DNA of 64,000 nucleotides, taken from assembly GCA_034189035.1 (NCBI GenBank), contig JAXHVA010000012.1, positions 3,336 through 67,335 of the forward strand, read 5' to 3'. The notes below the pieces were generated by a model. The model had not been told where the DNA came from. It did not search any database and was given only the letters and a program-made list of their open reading frames with translations. Of this stretch, positions 26,410-35,787 are shown in pieces. Source of the DNA: JAUXFK01 sp034189035. Lineage in GTDB: Bacteria; Desulfobacterota; UBA8473. How positions within the stretch are numbered: position 1 is the stretch's first letter; every line of letters begins with the position of its first letter. Position numbers and translations under genes: made by a program.

Positions 26410-26886
26410 TTACTCAAAAATTTTCCTTCGTTCAATATACTGTTGAAATTCTTTCATTGCACCTATATAGCGTTGAAAATATACTTTTGCTAAGTAAGAC
26501 ATAATTGGAAATTCGCTCTTGTTTTTTCGGATGATCTCTACAAACCTTTCGGAATCAATGATCATAATCTTTGAAGGCTTTGTTGTTCTTGCCCTGGTAA
26601 TGAATCTTTTCATTCCAAATAATAGGCCAGGCCCAAAAACGCCGTGCCCTTTTATCCTTTCAATCTCTAAGGAAAAATTCTCATAATTCGTATCTTTACT
26701 ACTCGGAAGTTCCAGAACAACTTCACCCTCTAATAAAATATGAAAATTCTTTGCGTGTTCTCCTTGATTAAATAAAATTTCCCCCTCTTCAGAATTTTTT
26801 ATTATGGCAATATCACTGATCTCATCAACCTGTTTAGGGGTCAAAACAGAAAAGATTTCTTTTCCTTCAATTTTATAACCCTTCAT
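26410..26886 (-). CDS. Cyclic-nucleotide-binding-domain protein without DNA-binding domain
   Basis: A 158-residue protein consisting of one cNMP-binding beta-roll: EGEILFNQGEHAKNFHILLE, then GEVVLELPSS, and GHGVFGPGLLFGMKRFI in place of the usual phosphate-binding cassette. The C-terminal helix (YLAKVYFQRYIGAMKEFQQY) is not followed by a helix-turn-helix, so it is not a CRP-type transcription factor. A sensor or docking role is likely. The arginine that normally contacts the cyclic phosphate is not obvious, so ligand binding is uncertain. GGAGG precedes the ATG. Confidence 0.75.
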   Translation of the reverse strand: MKGYKIEGKEIFSVLTPKQVDEISDIAIIKNSEEGEILFNQGEHAKNFHILLEGEVVLELPSSKDTNYENFSLEIERIKGHGVFGPGLLFGMKRFITRARTTKPSKIMIIDSERFVEIIRKNKSEFPIMSYLAKVYFQRYIGAMKEFQQYIERRKIFE

Positions 26887-26950
26887 AATACACCTCCAAT
26901 AAATAGTTGAGTATCCTTACTCCCCAGTTTCAAAAGGCAAAATAAGGTCA

Positions 26951-28276
26951 TTATTGATAATATGCGTCCTCTATATATGCTCCCTTAAAACAATTGGCTA
27001 TTTTTTGTACGTTATCATGAACAAAAAGCTTCTGACTATCCAAGGTCCCTGTATTTGTATGTTGAACTATCATGCCTTTCTCGATAATAACTATCCCTGA
27101 ATCGCTTACATAAAAACGCTTCCGATCCTCATTAAGATCATATCCTATCTGTGTATTCGGAGGTATCTTCACTTCTTTATCTATAATGGCTCGCTTAATT
27201 CTACAGCCCTTCTCTACCTCTACATTCTCCATCAGTACAGATTCATTTATCTCAGAGTAACCGTTGATTCGAACCTGAGGAGACAGCACACAGTTTTGTA
27301 CTCTGCCACCGCTTATGATACATCCACCTGACACTATGGAATCCAAACATACACCCATCATTCCCCCGGTATATTCCTGAGCATATACGGTCTTTGCCGG
27401 AGGATATTGTCCCTGATAGGTACGCAAAGGCCACTCCTTATCATAAAGGCTTAACTTCGGATTCTGGAGAACTAAATCCATATTAGCCTTAAAATAAGAA
27501 TCAATGGTCCCAACATCCCTCCAGTACTTAGGCCTTTTTTTGTTCTCATCCCTGAAATTATAGGCAAAAACCCTGGCCCTGTGGATCATTTCAGGGATGA
27601 GATCCTTGCCGAAATCGTTATAACTCTTCTTATTGGCATCTTCTACTAAAAACTCTCTTAACGTATTACTATTAAAGATATAAATCCCCATATTGGCAAA
27701 GAGTATTTTATTGCTTTCGAGTAACGACGCAGCCTCTTTAGGCTTTTCCTCAAAATCGACTATCCTATTTTCATTATTCACCTTAATAATACCAAATTGA
27801 GACCCTGCGCTCTGACTTACTTCTATTGTGGCCACAGTAACATCCGCATCCTTGTCTTTATGAAATGCAAGCATTTTTGAATAGTCCATCTTATAGACAT
27901 GGTCCGAGGAAAGAATCAGAAAATAACTGGGATCAACCATATCGGCAAAGTATAAATTTTGATATATGCTATCAGCTGTCCCCTTATACCAATCCCCGTT
28001 TATCCTCATCTGAGGAGGTATAGAAAAGATAAACTCATCTAATTCTGAGTTGAGGATGTTCCAGCCCAACCTCAAATGTCGATCCAGAGACATAGACTTA
28101 TATTGGGTCAATACCACTATCTTCCGAATTCCCGAATTGATACAATTGCTCAATGTGAAGTCGATTAGGCGGTATATTCCTCCAAAAGGAACCGCAGGCT
28201 TACTCCTGTCTCGTGTTAACGGGCTGAGACGCTCTCCGTTACCGCCTGCCATGACCATGGCTAAGGTGTCTTTCAT
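26951..28276 (-). CDS. glgC: Glucose-1-phosphate adenylyltransferase
   Basis: A 441-residue ADP-glucose pyrophosphorylase: ATP plus glucose 1-phosphate to ADP-glucose, the first committed step of glycogen synthesis. The N-terminal nucleotidyltransferase motif AMVMAGGNGERLSPLTRDRS and KPAVPFGGIYRLIDFTLSNC are intact, as are LILSSDHVYKMDYSKML and FEEKPKEA. The C-terminal part forms the left-handed beta-helix of the family. The chosen ATG at 28276 has GGAGG seven bases upstream. It overlaps the 3-prime end of the STAS-like gene by 38 bases, so the two are coupled. No other glycogen genes are in the window. Confidence 0.92.
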   Translation of the reverse strand: MKDTLAMVMAGGNGERLSPLTRDRSKPAVPFGGIYRLIDFTLSNCINSGIRKIVVLTQYKSMSLDRHLRLGWNILNSELDEFIFSIPPQMRINGDWYKGTADSIYQNLYFADMVDPSYFLILSSDHVYKMDYSKMLAFHKDKDADVTVATIEVSQSAGSQFGIIKVNNENRIVDFEEKPKEAASLLESNKILFANMGIYIFNSNTLREFLVEDANKKSYNDFGKDLIPEMIHRARVFAYNFRDENKKRPKYWRDVGTIDSYFKANMDLVLQNPKLSLYDKEWPLRTYQGQYPPAKTVYAQEYTGGMMGVCLDSIVSGGCIISGGRVQNCVLSPQVRINGYSEINESVLMENVEVEKGCRIKRAIIDKEVKIPPNTQIGYDLNEDRKRFYVSDSGIVIIEKGMIVQHTNTGTLDSQKLFVHDNVQKIANCFKGAYIEDAYYQ

Positions 28277-28577
28277 TTCTTCTCCTCCCATTTCTGATTT
28301 TCTTTTTATTTGCCTTTGTTTTCTTTGAAATCATAGAGTCTGAAGTTCTTGCATATAGATCCGCTATTACATCTAATCCTAAAAATCTGGACAGATGGAG
28401 ATGCTCTTCGCTTAGACCTTTTATTCTTGAAGCGATTCTCTTGGTGTGCAAGTACTTGATCATAATACCAATCATTGCCATAGCCGGAGCATCCAGCTCA
28501 TCTACATTTTCAAAATGAAATTCTACCGCTTTTGTTTTAGGGGTAATACATTCCAGGATGTTCTTTTTAACGGGCAC
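28239..28577 (-). CDS. STAS-like small protein overlapping glgC
   Basis: A 112-residue frame with AVEFHFENVDELDAPAMAMI and KRIASRIKGLSEEHLHLSRF followed by LGLDVIADLY, a pattern resembling STAS (anti-sigma antagonist) domains. The last 25-30 residues are strongly basic (KKTKANKKKIRNGRRR) and are encoded over the glgC start region, so the end may reflect loss of an earlier stop. STAS proteins dock with serine kinases or transporters; none is adjacent. The assignment is moderate. Confidence 0.5.
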   Translation of the reverse strand: MPVKKNILECITPKTKAVEFHFENVDELDAPAMAMIGIMIKYLHTKRIASRIKGLSEEHLHLSRFLGLDVIADLYARTSDSMISKKTKANKKKIRNGRRRNERHLSHGHGRR

Positions 28578-29132
28578 GATGTTATCCCTATTAAGAGCTC
28601 CTGATAGATCTAAACGTTTAAACTGTGTGCCTCACTTATACGAATCATCTTTCCCTCCATAAGTGAAATCTAAACCCAAATATGATCTTCACAAACGATT
28701 TAATGCCTTTGAACTGATTTTTAAGCCCAAAGAGGACTCTGGGTTAGTTAGATATCCATGCCTCTACTTAAAAAGATAGCAATTTTTGTTCCACATTAAA
28801 AGACCAAAGCGGAAAGCTGGCAAATGCTTTAATTACTTGACCTGTAAGAATAAACTATAGTGAGTTCATATCATACCGGTTTAAGTTCCAATCTTATGTT
28901 ATGGTGTATACACCATAACATCTTGCATCAGTTGTAGTTAATATTTTGATTTTAAAAGAAAAGAAAGTCTGTACCATAAACCACAAGATTTAAGGGCAAA
29001 GCACCATAAAGAGAATCAATACGGTACATCTATATTTGTTTTATTGGGGAATTATGATGAGATTGTGAAATATGCTCAAAGAGATCATGATTAGATAAAA
29101 GGTGAAAAATGTTTCTCATTTAAGACGCGCAA
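28578..29132. other. Intergenic stretch, no gene seen
   Basis: About 555 AT-rich bases after the phosphorelay operon. A TATGGTGTATACACCATA palindrome at 28900-28917 could be an operator or hairpin. No gene with a ribosome binding site was recognised. Confidence 0.5.
28900..28917. promoter_or_regulatory. Perfect palindrome, possible operator
   Basis: TATGGTGTATACACCATA is its own reverse complement over 18 bases. It lies about 200 bases downstream of the sigma-54 activator gene and 300 bases upstream (on the minus strand) of the STAS-like gene. Perfect palindromes of this size are usual for dimeric repressor sites. No regulator can be assigned. Confidence 0.4.
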
Positions 29133-30530
29133 TCATTTGAATTTTTTACTGTCAAGACTATACTTGGCTAACTTTTCATAAAAGGTTTTATAGTTTAAAC
29201 CCGCTTGCTTGGCTGACTGAGTTATATTACCCCTGTTTTTTGAAAGCATCTCTTTCAAGTATTCTCTTTCCATCCTTTGTATCAGCCTCTCCTTGGTTTC
29301 TTTAAAAGGCAGACTGGTATTGATAGTCAAAGGGAGAGTGGTTTCGTCTGGAAAGGCGTTTTCCCATGAAGGAGCTATAAAATCAAAACTCCGAATAGTT
29401 TCTCCTTTTTCCAGCAAGACTGCCTTTTCTATGAGGTTTTCCAATTCCCTCACATTTCCAGGCCAGTGATGACAAAATAGCGAATTCAATGCCTTATGGG
29501 AAAGCACTTTAACTTCTCTTGAAGAAAGAGTTGCACTTTTTCTCAAGAAATGTGCAGCCAATAAAGGGATATCATCAAGTCTATCTCTTAAAGGGGGTAG
29601 ATGAATGGACAGGACATTGATCCTGTAGTACAGGTCTTCTCTATATTTTTTCTCTCTTACCAGTTCTTCTAGGTTTTGATTGGTTGCCAAAAGGATCCTC
29701 ACATCGAGTTTTATATTTTTGTTGCCCCCAACTCGGCGTATCTCTTTCTCCTGAAGAGATCTCAATAGCTTCCCCTGGATGGAAAGGGGGAGATCGCCTA
29801 TCTCATCAAGGAAAAGAGTTCCTTGGTGGGCCAGTTCAAAGCTACCAATCCTCTGATTATGGGCGCCTGTAAAAGAACCCTTTTCATGTCCAAAAAGCTC
29901 CGATTCCAATAATGCTTCAGGAATAGCCGCGCAATTTACTGTGATCATGGGTTTCTTTCTTCTGGGACTGTGGTAATGTATGGCCTTTGCCACCAATTCT
30001 TTACCTGTTCCAGTCTCCCCCAAAATCAGAGTATTGGTATCGGTTTGTGAAGCCAATGTGATAAGTTCATAAACCCTTTTCATTTTATGATTCTTACCAA
30101 CTATTTGATGAAAATCGTATCTCTCCTCGATCTCTTTCCTCAAGGAGACATTCTCTTGAATCAAATCCTGAGTTGCAAGGATTTTTTTGAGGGATAGTTC
30201 CAAAAGGTTTATATCAAAGGGTTTCTGTATAAAGTCATAGGCCCCGAGCTTCATAGCCTGTACTGCCTGAGATACCTCTCCATGCCCGGTGATAATGACT
30301 ACACAGATATTGGGATGAGCCTCCTTTGTCTTCTCCAAAAGCTCAAGCCCATTCATCTTGGGCATCTTAAGATCTGTAAGGACAATATCGAAATGTGTTT
30401 CTTCCAGTTTTTCTAAAGCCTCTACCCCACTTTGAGCAGTAGAAATTTCCACCCCCATTCCCTTTAATGCTATCTTGAGTTGGATTAAAAATATTTCTTC
30501 GTCATCGACTATCAGTATTCGCCTTTTCAT
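29133..30530 (-). CDS. Sigma-54-dependent response regulator (NtrC family)
   Basis: A 465-residue protein with a receiver domain (residues 1-120, phosphoacceptor Asp in VLTDLKMPKM), an AAA+ sigma-54 activation domain (GETGTGKELVAKAIHYHS Walker A, then GHEKGSFTGAHNQ and GTLFLDEIGDLPL) and a C-terminal Fis-type helix-turn-helix (NRGNITQSAKQAGLNYKTF). The loop that touches sigma-54 reads GSFTGA rather than the commoner GAFTGA, a tolerated variant. It ends a four-gene operon and overlaps the sensor kinase upstream by four bases (ATGA), so it is almost surely phosphorylated by that system. Confidence 0.92.
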   Translation of the reverse strand: MKRRILIVDDEEIFLIQLKIALKGMGVEISTAQSGVEALEKLEETHFDIVLTDLKMPKMNGLELLEKTKEAHPNICVVIITGHGEVSQAVQAMKLGAYDFIQKPFDINLLELSLKKILATQDLIQENVSLRKEIEERYDFHQIVGKNHKMKRVYELITLASQTDTNTLILGETGTGKELVAKAIHYHSPRRKKPMITVNCAAIPEALLESELFGHEKGSFTGAHNQRIGSFELAHQGTLFLDEIGDLPLSIQGKLLRSLQEKEIRRVGGNKNIKLDVRILLATNQNLEELVREKKYREDLYYRINVLSIHLPPLRDRLDDIPLLAAHFLRKSATLSSREVKVLSHKALNSLFCHHWPGNVRELENLIEKAVLLEKGETIRSFDFIAPSWENAFPDETTLPLTINTSLPFKETKERLIQRMEREYLKEMLSKNRGNITQSAKQAGLNYKTFYEKLAKYSLDSKKFK

Positions 30531-31984
30531 CTGATCACCAGCCTGATGATTACTTGAGTACCCTCGCCCAGTTTGCTCTCTACAGACATCTCACCGCCAT
30601 GAACGTCGATCACATTCTTGGCGACTGACATCCCCAGACCAATTCCCTTTTCTTTGGTGGTAAAAAAAGGTTGGAATATCTTGTCTAATTCTTCTTTTAT
30701 CATTCCACACCCAGTATCAGAGATACGCACTTCAAGGATCTCTGGAGAGTTCTTGATGCCTTCTTTTTTCTTAATAGTCGTAGCAACTGTGATCTCTCCT
30801 CCATGGGGCATTGCGTCAAGCGCGTTTTTTACAATATTTTGAAAGGCGTGTTTAATCTTGAAACCATCCACCGAGATTCTTCTAGAAATCTTACAATAGT
30901 CTTTCCTGACTTTGACATTCGATTTTTTAAAATTCTCACTAAACTCAAAGAGAACCCCATCTATCAAGATATGAATATCTACTTGATAGTAAGTGAGTTC
31001 CATGGGTTTGGTGTAACCCAGAAGCTCTGATACAATTCTGTTTAAGGAAGTTGAGCCATCCATAATCCCGTTAAGGGAAATCCGCTCCTCCTCATCAATA
31101 GGAGAATATTTCTGAAAATACTGAACGCAAGTACGAATCTGTTGGAGAGGATTCCTGATCTCATGGGCCCATCTAGTGGCGGTTTCTCCCAGTTCTGCCA
31201 TCTTTTGAGATTGAATAAGCTCATCTTCCAACTGCTTGCGTTGAGTGAAATCCTGAACGACCAGGAGAAGCCCGATTTCTCCCTCGGTTAACTTGGGTAA
31301 AGGGATCTCCGAGATGCTTATGTGCAAAACTTTCTCCGCAGTTCGAGAAGGATTGCATCTAAATTCCAACCAATCTATAGGTTTATGAATGTCTTTCACC
31401 TTCTTGAGGTGTGTCTCTAGCTCTTTTACGGGCAAGACATCATTTACATGTTTCCCTTCAGTCTCTTCTTTTGTGGTAAGGAAGATTTCGCAATAGCTTC
31501 TATTTGCCATTACCACGCTAAAATCCTTATTTAAAACCAGCAAGCCGGATGGGATGTAGGCGACTATGTTTTCGCTAAATTCCTTCAATAGCAAGTTCTC
31601 CATAACTATGTGCTGTTTTTCCAGTGCTTTTTTTACTACCGCCCTTACCTCATCGAATTCAAAGGGCTTCATAAGATAGGCAAATGCTCCATTATCGAGT
31701 GCTTTTATTGCATTGTTAAGAGAAGGGTTTCCGGTAATAATGATCCCCTCGGTTAGAGGGGAACACTGTTTGATCTTTCTTAGAACCTCAAGACCATCCA
31801 TATCAGGAAGAATTATGTCTATGAATGCTATGTGGAAGAATCTATGCTCCCCCTGAGCCAGAGCTTTTTTACCTGTAGAAACTATATCTACATCGTAACC
31901 TATCTCTTGGAATATATCCTTTATAGTTTCACAAAGGTCTCTCTGGTCATCGACTATCAAGAGGTTTACTTTCTCATGCATCAT
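30527..31984 (-). CDS. Receiver-PAS-histidine kinase
   Basis: A 485-residue soluble protein. Residues 1-120 form a receiver (IVDDQRDLC, phosphoacceptor in IAFIDIILPD). Residues 130-250 form a PAS domain (YIPSGLLVLNKDFSVVMANR). The HisKA motif WAHEIRNPLQQIRT follows, and then a HATPase domain (FQNIVKNALDAMPHGGE, ISDTGCGMI, TTKEKGIGLGMSV). With an N-terminal receiver and no membrane segment, it probably takes phosphate or a signal from the membrane kinase at 32781-34130 and passes it to the NtrC-type regulator. It overlaps both neighbours by a few bases. Confidence 0.9.
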   Translation of the reverse strand: MMHEKVNLLIVDDQRDLCETIKDIFQEIGYDVDIVSTGKKALAQGEHRFFHIAFIDIILPDMDGLEVLRKIKQCSPLTEGIIITGNPSLNNAIKALDNGAFAYLMKPFEFDEVRAVVKKALEKQHIVMENLLLKEFSENIVAYIPSGLLVLNKDFSVVMANRSYCEIFLTTKEETEGKHVNDVLPVKELETHLKKVKDIHKPIDWLEFRCNPSRTAEKVLHISISEIPLPKLTEGEIGLLLVVQDFTQRKQLEDELIQSQKMAELGETATRWAHEIRNPLQQIRTCVQYFQKYSPIDEEERISLNGIMDGSTSLNRIVSELLGYTKPMELTYYQVDIHILIDGVLFEFSENFKKSNVKVRKDYCKISRRISVDGFKIKHAFQNIVKNALDAMPHGGEITVATTIKKKEGIKNSPEILEVRISDTGCGMIKEELDKIFQPFFTTKEKGIGLGMSVAKNVIDVHGGEMSVESKLGEGTQVIIRLVIR

Positions 31985-32750
31985 TGCTCCCTTTTAGATT
32001 CTTCTGCTTTTTCTTTCCTTTGGATATCTCATCTATAACAGCTAATACTTTATCCATCTCTAAGGGTTTTTTAAGGCAGGTATAAGCACTCATGTCTAGC
32101 GCATCCTTTACAATATCATTTACTTCCTGTGGGTACCCTGTCATCATAACTGCGCAAATGCAAGGATCTATCTCTAAAATAGTCTTGTAGACCTTTAGGC
32201 CATTTAGTATCGGCATCTTGACGTCAATGAATATAATACGAAATCGTCTGGTCCTGGCCAGCTCGATGGCCTTTTGTCCTGAATTTGCTGTAAAAACAGT
32301 ATATCCTTTGCCCTCGATGATGTCTTTCAGGTTATCCAAAATATCTTGATCGTCGTCTACTATCAGAATGAGCCGGCTTTTTTGTCCCTTGAGAGATTCT
32401 TCCATGGCGATCAGTACCCTATCAATATCTAATGGTTTATAAAGGATATCATATGCTCCGAAGATAAGTGCATCCTTTACCATATGTTCCAAGGCATATG
32501 CGGTCATCATAATGGTTACGGTCTCAGGGCTGATTTCCCTTATCCGTTTGTATGTTTCTATTCCGTCTATTCCAGGCATCCTTATGTCCATGAGGATCAG
32601 GTCTACTCTTCTGTCCTTTACTGTTTCAATGGTTTCATATCCATTATGACAAACAGATACGTCGTAACCTTTGAGCTCGAGTATATCAGCCAAGCTCTTT
32701 GTAAAATCCACGTTATCATCAACGATCAAGAGCTTTGCACTATTATACAT
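31974..32750 (-). CDS. Double receiver-domain protein
   Basis: A 258-residue protein of two CheY-like receivers. The first (residues 1-120) has LLIVDDNVDF and phosphoacceptor LILMDIRMPG. The second (130-250) has LILIVDDDQDIL and IIFIDVKMPI. Each has the conserved Lys (YKPL, LKKPLE). There is no output domain, so it acts as a phosphate shuttle or sink between the kinases. A strong GGAGG lies before the ATG, and it overlaps the next gene by 11 bases. Confidence 0.9.
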   Translation of the reverse strand: MYNSAKLLIVDDNVDFTKSLADILELKGYDVSVCHNGYETIETVKDRRVDLILMDIRMPGIDGIETYKRIREISPETVTIMMTAYALEHMVKDALIFGAYDILYKPLDIDRVLIAMEESLKGQKSRLILIVDDDQDILDNLKDIIEGKGYTVFTANSGQKAIELARTRRFRIIFIDVKMPILNGLKVYKTILEIDPCICAVMMTGYPQEVNDIVKDALDMSAYTCLKKPLEMDKVLAVIDEISKGKKKQKNLKGSNDA

Positions 32751-32780
32751 TTTGACCTCCTTAAAAAAAACATCAAGAGA

Positions 32781-34130
32781 TTAAACAAGGGGTAATCGTA
32801 TAATAAAGCTTGTCCCCTTTCCCTCTTTACTCTTAACCTCGATGTTGCCTCCATGCTCTTCCACTATTGCCTTACATAAGGTGAGTCCCAGGCCAATACC
32901 ATGCGTTTTAGTCGAAAAGAGGGGCGCAAAGACCTTCTCTTGATCTTCTTTTGAAATCCCATAACCCGTATCCTTAAACTCTATTTCCTGTAACCCCTCA
33001 TTTCCTTCTGTTTTTATATGCAACCTACCTCCCTCGGGCATGATGTCAATGGCATTGATCACCATGTTGACGAATACGAGTCGGAGTTGATCCCTGTCTG
33101 CCCTTATAGGCGGTAATGTTCTTTTAAGCTCCTTAACCAATTGTATTCCCTCAGGTATCGTAAAATCGGATATTACCTCCTCTATAATATCGTTTATCTG
33201 AACCTCCCCAAAGACCGGTGTCCTTATCCGTGAAAAGTCCAGGAGGTCTGAGATGATTTTGTCCGATATGCTGACCTGTCTCTCTATCCTTTTGATATGC
33301 TCTGTCACCTTATTGTCTGTATTGCCGAGTTTCATCTTGAGGTAATACGCCGAAGATTTGATTACTGAGAGAGGATTCCTTATTTCATGCCCCACGTGGG
33401 CTGCCAACTGCCCCATTGTAGCCAGCCTTTCCGACTTTACAAGTTCTTGTTTGCTCGTTTTAAGTTTTTTTCTCATTTCATCGAAGGAATAGGCCAGATC
33501 TTCGATCTCATCCGATGACGAAATGGCTACTTCCTGATCGAGTTTCCCTGCAGCCAATAAGCCTGCAAAACCTTTCAATTGACTGATGGGCCCAACAATG
33601 CCTGTGGAAAGACGTTGCCCCAGAAAAATGAGGATTAAAATAGAGGTAATGAAAATACTGACAGTAATGATGAAGTCTTTTTTTTGAGATGATCTTATAA
33701 AGCAATCTGTATCTTCTGCAATTTCGTCTATAGCAGCTTGTACTAGCTCTGCTTTATCACTTAGCTCAAAAACCTGTTTTTTATCTTTCCTACCGCTTGC
33801 AACTATTTTTTCAAATGCAAATGTATAGTCGTCCAACAGATTGATGAGTTTGCCCCCTTTTTTTACTTCCACTCTAATCCTCGAAACGAATGTCCTGAAT
33901 TTCTCTAAATGAGTCTTCCCCTCTGGGCAAAGTAGATGTTCTCGAAATAATAACCAGTTCTTTTCCTCTCTTCTTGCATCTAAAAAATTGATCCGAATAC
34001 GATCCAATCGCTCATGTATCTTGAACCACTTGTTGGTACTATGAAGATACAAAAGATTTGCACTCCCTACTATGCCGACAAGCACAACAAATAGTGAAAG
34101 CCCTAAATTCAACCTTTTTCTGATATTCAT
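32781..34130 (-). CDS. Membrane histidine kinase with HAMP domain
   Basis: A 449-residue kinase. Transmembrane helices lie at about 10-28 and 152-172 and flank a helical periplasmic sensor domain rich in charged residues (about 30-150). A HAMP domain follows (PISQLKGFAGLLAAGKLDQE), then HisKA (HVGHEIRNPLSVIKSSAYYL) and HATPase (NMVINAIDIMPEGG, FKDTGYGISKED, STKTHGIGLGL). It is the first gene of the four-gene operon and is the likely signal input. The ligand is unknown; the four-helix-bundle look of the sensor is shared with chemoreceptor-type domains. Confidence 0.9.
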   Translation of the reverse strand: MNIRKRLNLGLSLFVVLVGIVGSANLLYLHSTNKWFKIHERLDRIRINFLDARREEKNWLLFREHLLCPEGKTHLEKFRTFVSRIRVEVKKGGKLINLLDDYTFAFEKIVASGRKDKKQVFELSDKAELVQAAIDEIAEDTDCFIRSSQKKDFIITVSIFITSILILIFLGQRLSTGIVGPISQLKGFAGLLAAGKLDQEVAISSSDEIEDLAYSFDEMRKKLKTSKQELVKSERLATMGQLAAHVGHEIRNPLSVIKSSAYYLKMKLGNTDNKVTEHIKRIERQVSISDKIISDLLDFSRIRTPVFGEVQINDIIEEVISDFTIPEGIQLVKELKRTLPPIRADRDQLRLVFVNMVINAIDIMPEGGRLHIKTEGNEGLQEIEFKDTGYGISKEDQEKVFAPLFSTKTHGIGLGLTLCKAIVEEHGGNIEVKSKEGKGTSFIIRLPLV

Positions 34131-34237
34131 ACTTTTCTCAGTGTCCGTTTTATGAGGTAATACCCTCCCGTTGAAACAGAAACTGTCTTAACTATTTCAG
34201 ACATTAAATTTGAGGTTATCCCCTGTTCTTTATTAAC

Positions 34238-34273
34238 GCTCACTAAGACACTCAAACAATATACGCATTAAAA
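34238..34273. repeat. Short dispersed repeat, copy 1
   Basis: GCTCACTAAGACACTCAAAC and the following 16 bases match 47488-47524 at about 31 of 36 positions, allowing one gap. This copy lies exactly where the thiolase remnant loses its family similarity, which suggests it is the end of an inserted element. Confidence 0.5.
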
Positions 34274-34434
34274 TGTCCAATTGCTATTGCTCCACCTGTA
34301 GGATTTATTCTTGGGTCATTGAAGTCAATCTCGAATTCCACGCATTGAGCTAGAACCGGTGATGCAAATGCCTCGTTGGTCTCTATTACATCGATATCAT
34401 CAATATACCTGACTTTTTCATAAGACGAATTCAT
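34252..34434 (-). pseudogene. Thiolase C-terminal fragment
   Basis: The 60-codon frame contains IDVIETNEAFASPVLAQ, with the NEAFA motif that carries a catalytic residue of thiolases, and PTGGAIAIGH, the GGAIAxGHPxG motif, which breaks right after GH. The N-terminal 300 or so residues and the C-terminal cysteine are absent. It is a remnant of an acetyl-CoA acyltransferase truncated on both sides and cannot be functional. Confidence 0.72.
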
Positions 34435-34683
34435 CGCATTTTTGAGTTACGATACCACCTCAGAATATTTCAATCTTCGCCTAGAGATGGCCTGTGTAAT
34501 CGTATAATTATATGAATGATAACTATGAGAATGTCAAGATTATAATAGATTGAAATTATTGAAAGTATCCGATGGCTTTTGATCATTCACCTGATTTGCT
34601 GCATCATTTTTTTTTAAATAGGTTGCAAGTGGCAAAAAAATTCGTTATTAATATATACCAATATATTTTAGGAGGGAAGGAAG

Positions 34684-35703
34684 ATGAAGTGTAGGATCGC
34701 TATTACAATTCCATTGTCTTTAATTGTATTATTATATCTCGCATCCTCTGGGTTTGCAACCTCATCAGCAGATGAATCTAAGAAAGATGAAAAGGCCACA
34801 GAGGATCAACTCAAAATCGGAGCTTCTCCGCCAATGAGGGGCACAGTCGCTTTCAATGCATTGAATGGTTCCAGAGATATTCCAGGAGTAAAGATAAGAA
34901 TAGATGGTGAAGAAAAAGGAGTAACCGATGAGAATGGGGAGCTGCTCGTGAAGTGGCTTGTTGCTGGCAAGCATAAATGGAGTGCATTCTATGAGGAAGA
35001 GGAGGTATCCCAAGGTAAGTTCGAAGTATCTAAGATCATTGAAGCCAAGATTATAGACAGGAAGGCTATATTCGGGAAAGAGTTTAAAGAACCCATTAGA
35101 TTTTATGCCTTGAAGGACAGTTGGACATTTGTTCATACGGTCAAGAATACCGGTACAACAGTAATCGACCATTACGCACTTGAGCTTTCAAGCTCATCGG
35201 GAAAAGGAAGCGCTGTGAAGATAAAACTCATATCTCCCCCTCTTCCGGGATGGGTTTGGAAGCCATTTGCAGGTCACCTCAAAACCGGTAGGCGAATGAT
35301 GGAAGTCATAATTAAAGATCATGGAGTGGAGATGGCTGATCAATGTTCTCATCACCCCATGGGAAACCTTATCCTTTACAACCCCATATCGAAAGGAGGC
35401 CTATGGCCAGGGGAGACGATAACTATTTCATCTGAAGAGCACTATACAAAAACCCTTGAAGAGTTCTATCAGTGTATGGCGGTGAAGTTAGATACAAAGA
35501 TTACAAATGAAATCGTAGATGCGGATAATGGGATTATGAATTTATTCGTAAAGAAGTACAAGATATCATTCCTCACCTTTAATGATATAAAGATAAAACT
35601 CACTTTCAAGGGGCTCAATAGACTAGAAACATGCTTTTTACGGCTTTATATCGATGATAAGCTCTGCGATACGGCTCCCTGGTTTGAATTTTTTTGGCTG
35701 TAA
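34684..35703 (+). CDS. Exported protein of unknown function
   Basis: A 339-residue protein with a signal peptide (residues 1-25, LSLIVLLYLASSGFATSSA) and a charged linker. A beta-rich domain follows that resembles carboxypeptidase-regulatory-like repeats (GVKIRIDGEEKGVTDENGEL). The C-terminal 180 residues have a HHPMGNLILYNP segment and several cysteines but no known motif. A strong GGAGGGAAGGAAG site precedes the ATG. It is periplasmic or surface-exposed and monocistronic, and lies convergent to the AsmA-like gene. Confidence 0.68.
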   Translation: MKCRIAITIPLSLIVLLYLASSGFATSSADESKKDEKATEDQLKIGASPPMRGTVAFNALNGSRDIPGVKIRIDGEEKGVTDENGELLVKWLVAGKHKWSAFYEEEEVSQGKFEVSKIIEAKIIDRKAIFGKEFKEPIRFYALKDSWTFVHTVKNTGTTVIDHYALELSSSSGKGSAVKIKLISPPLPGWVWKPFAGHLKTGRRMMEVIIKDHGVEMADQCSHHPMGNLILYNPISKGGLWPGETITISSEEHYTKTLEEFYQCMAVKLDTKITNEIVDADNGIMNLFVKKYKISFLTFNDIKIKLTFKGLNRLETCFLRLYIDDKLCDTAPWFEFFWL

Positions 35704-35787
35704 GCTCGTCTCAATTATGGTATTTCCCTTACCTTGACCAGGCTTATTTCAATCTGGACACTGTCTTTGGGAAACTTCGCTTTTTAG

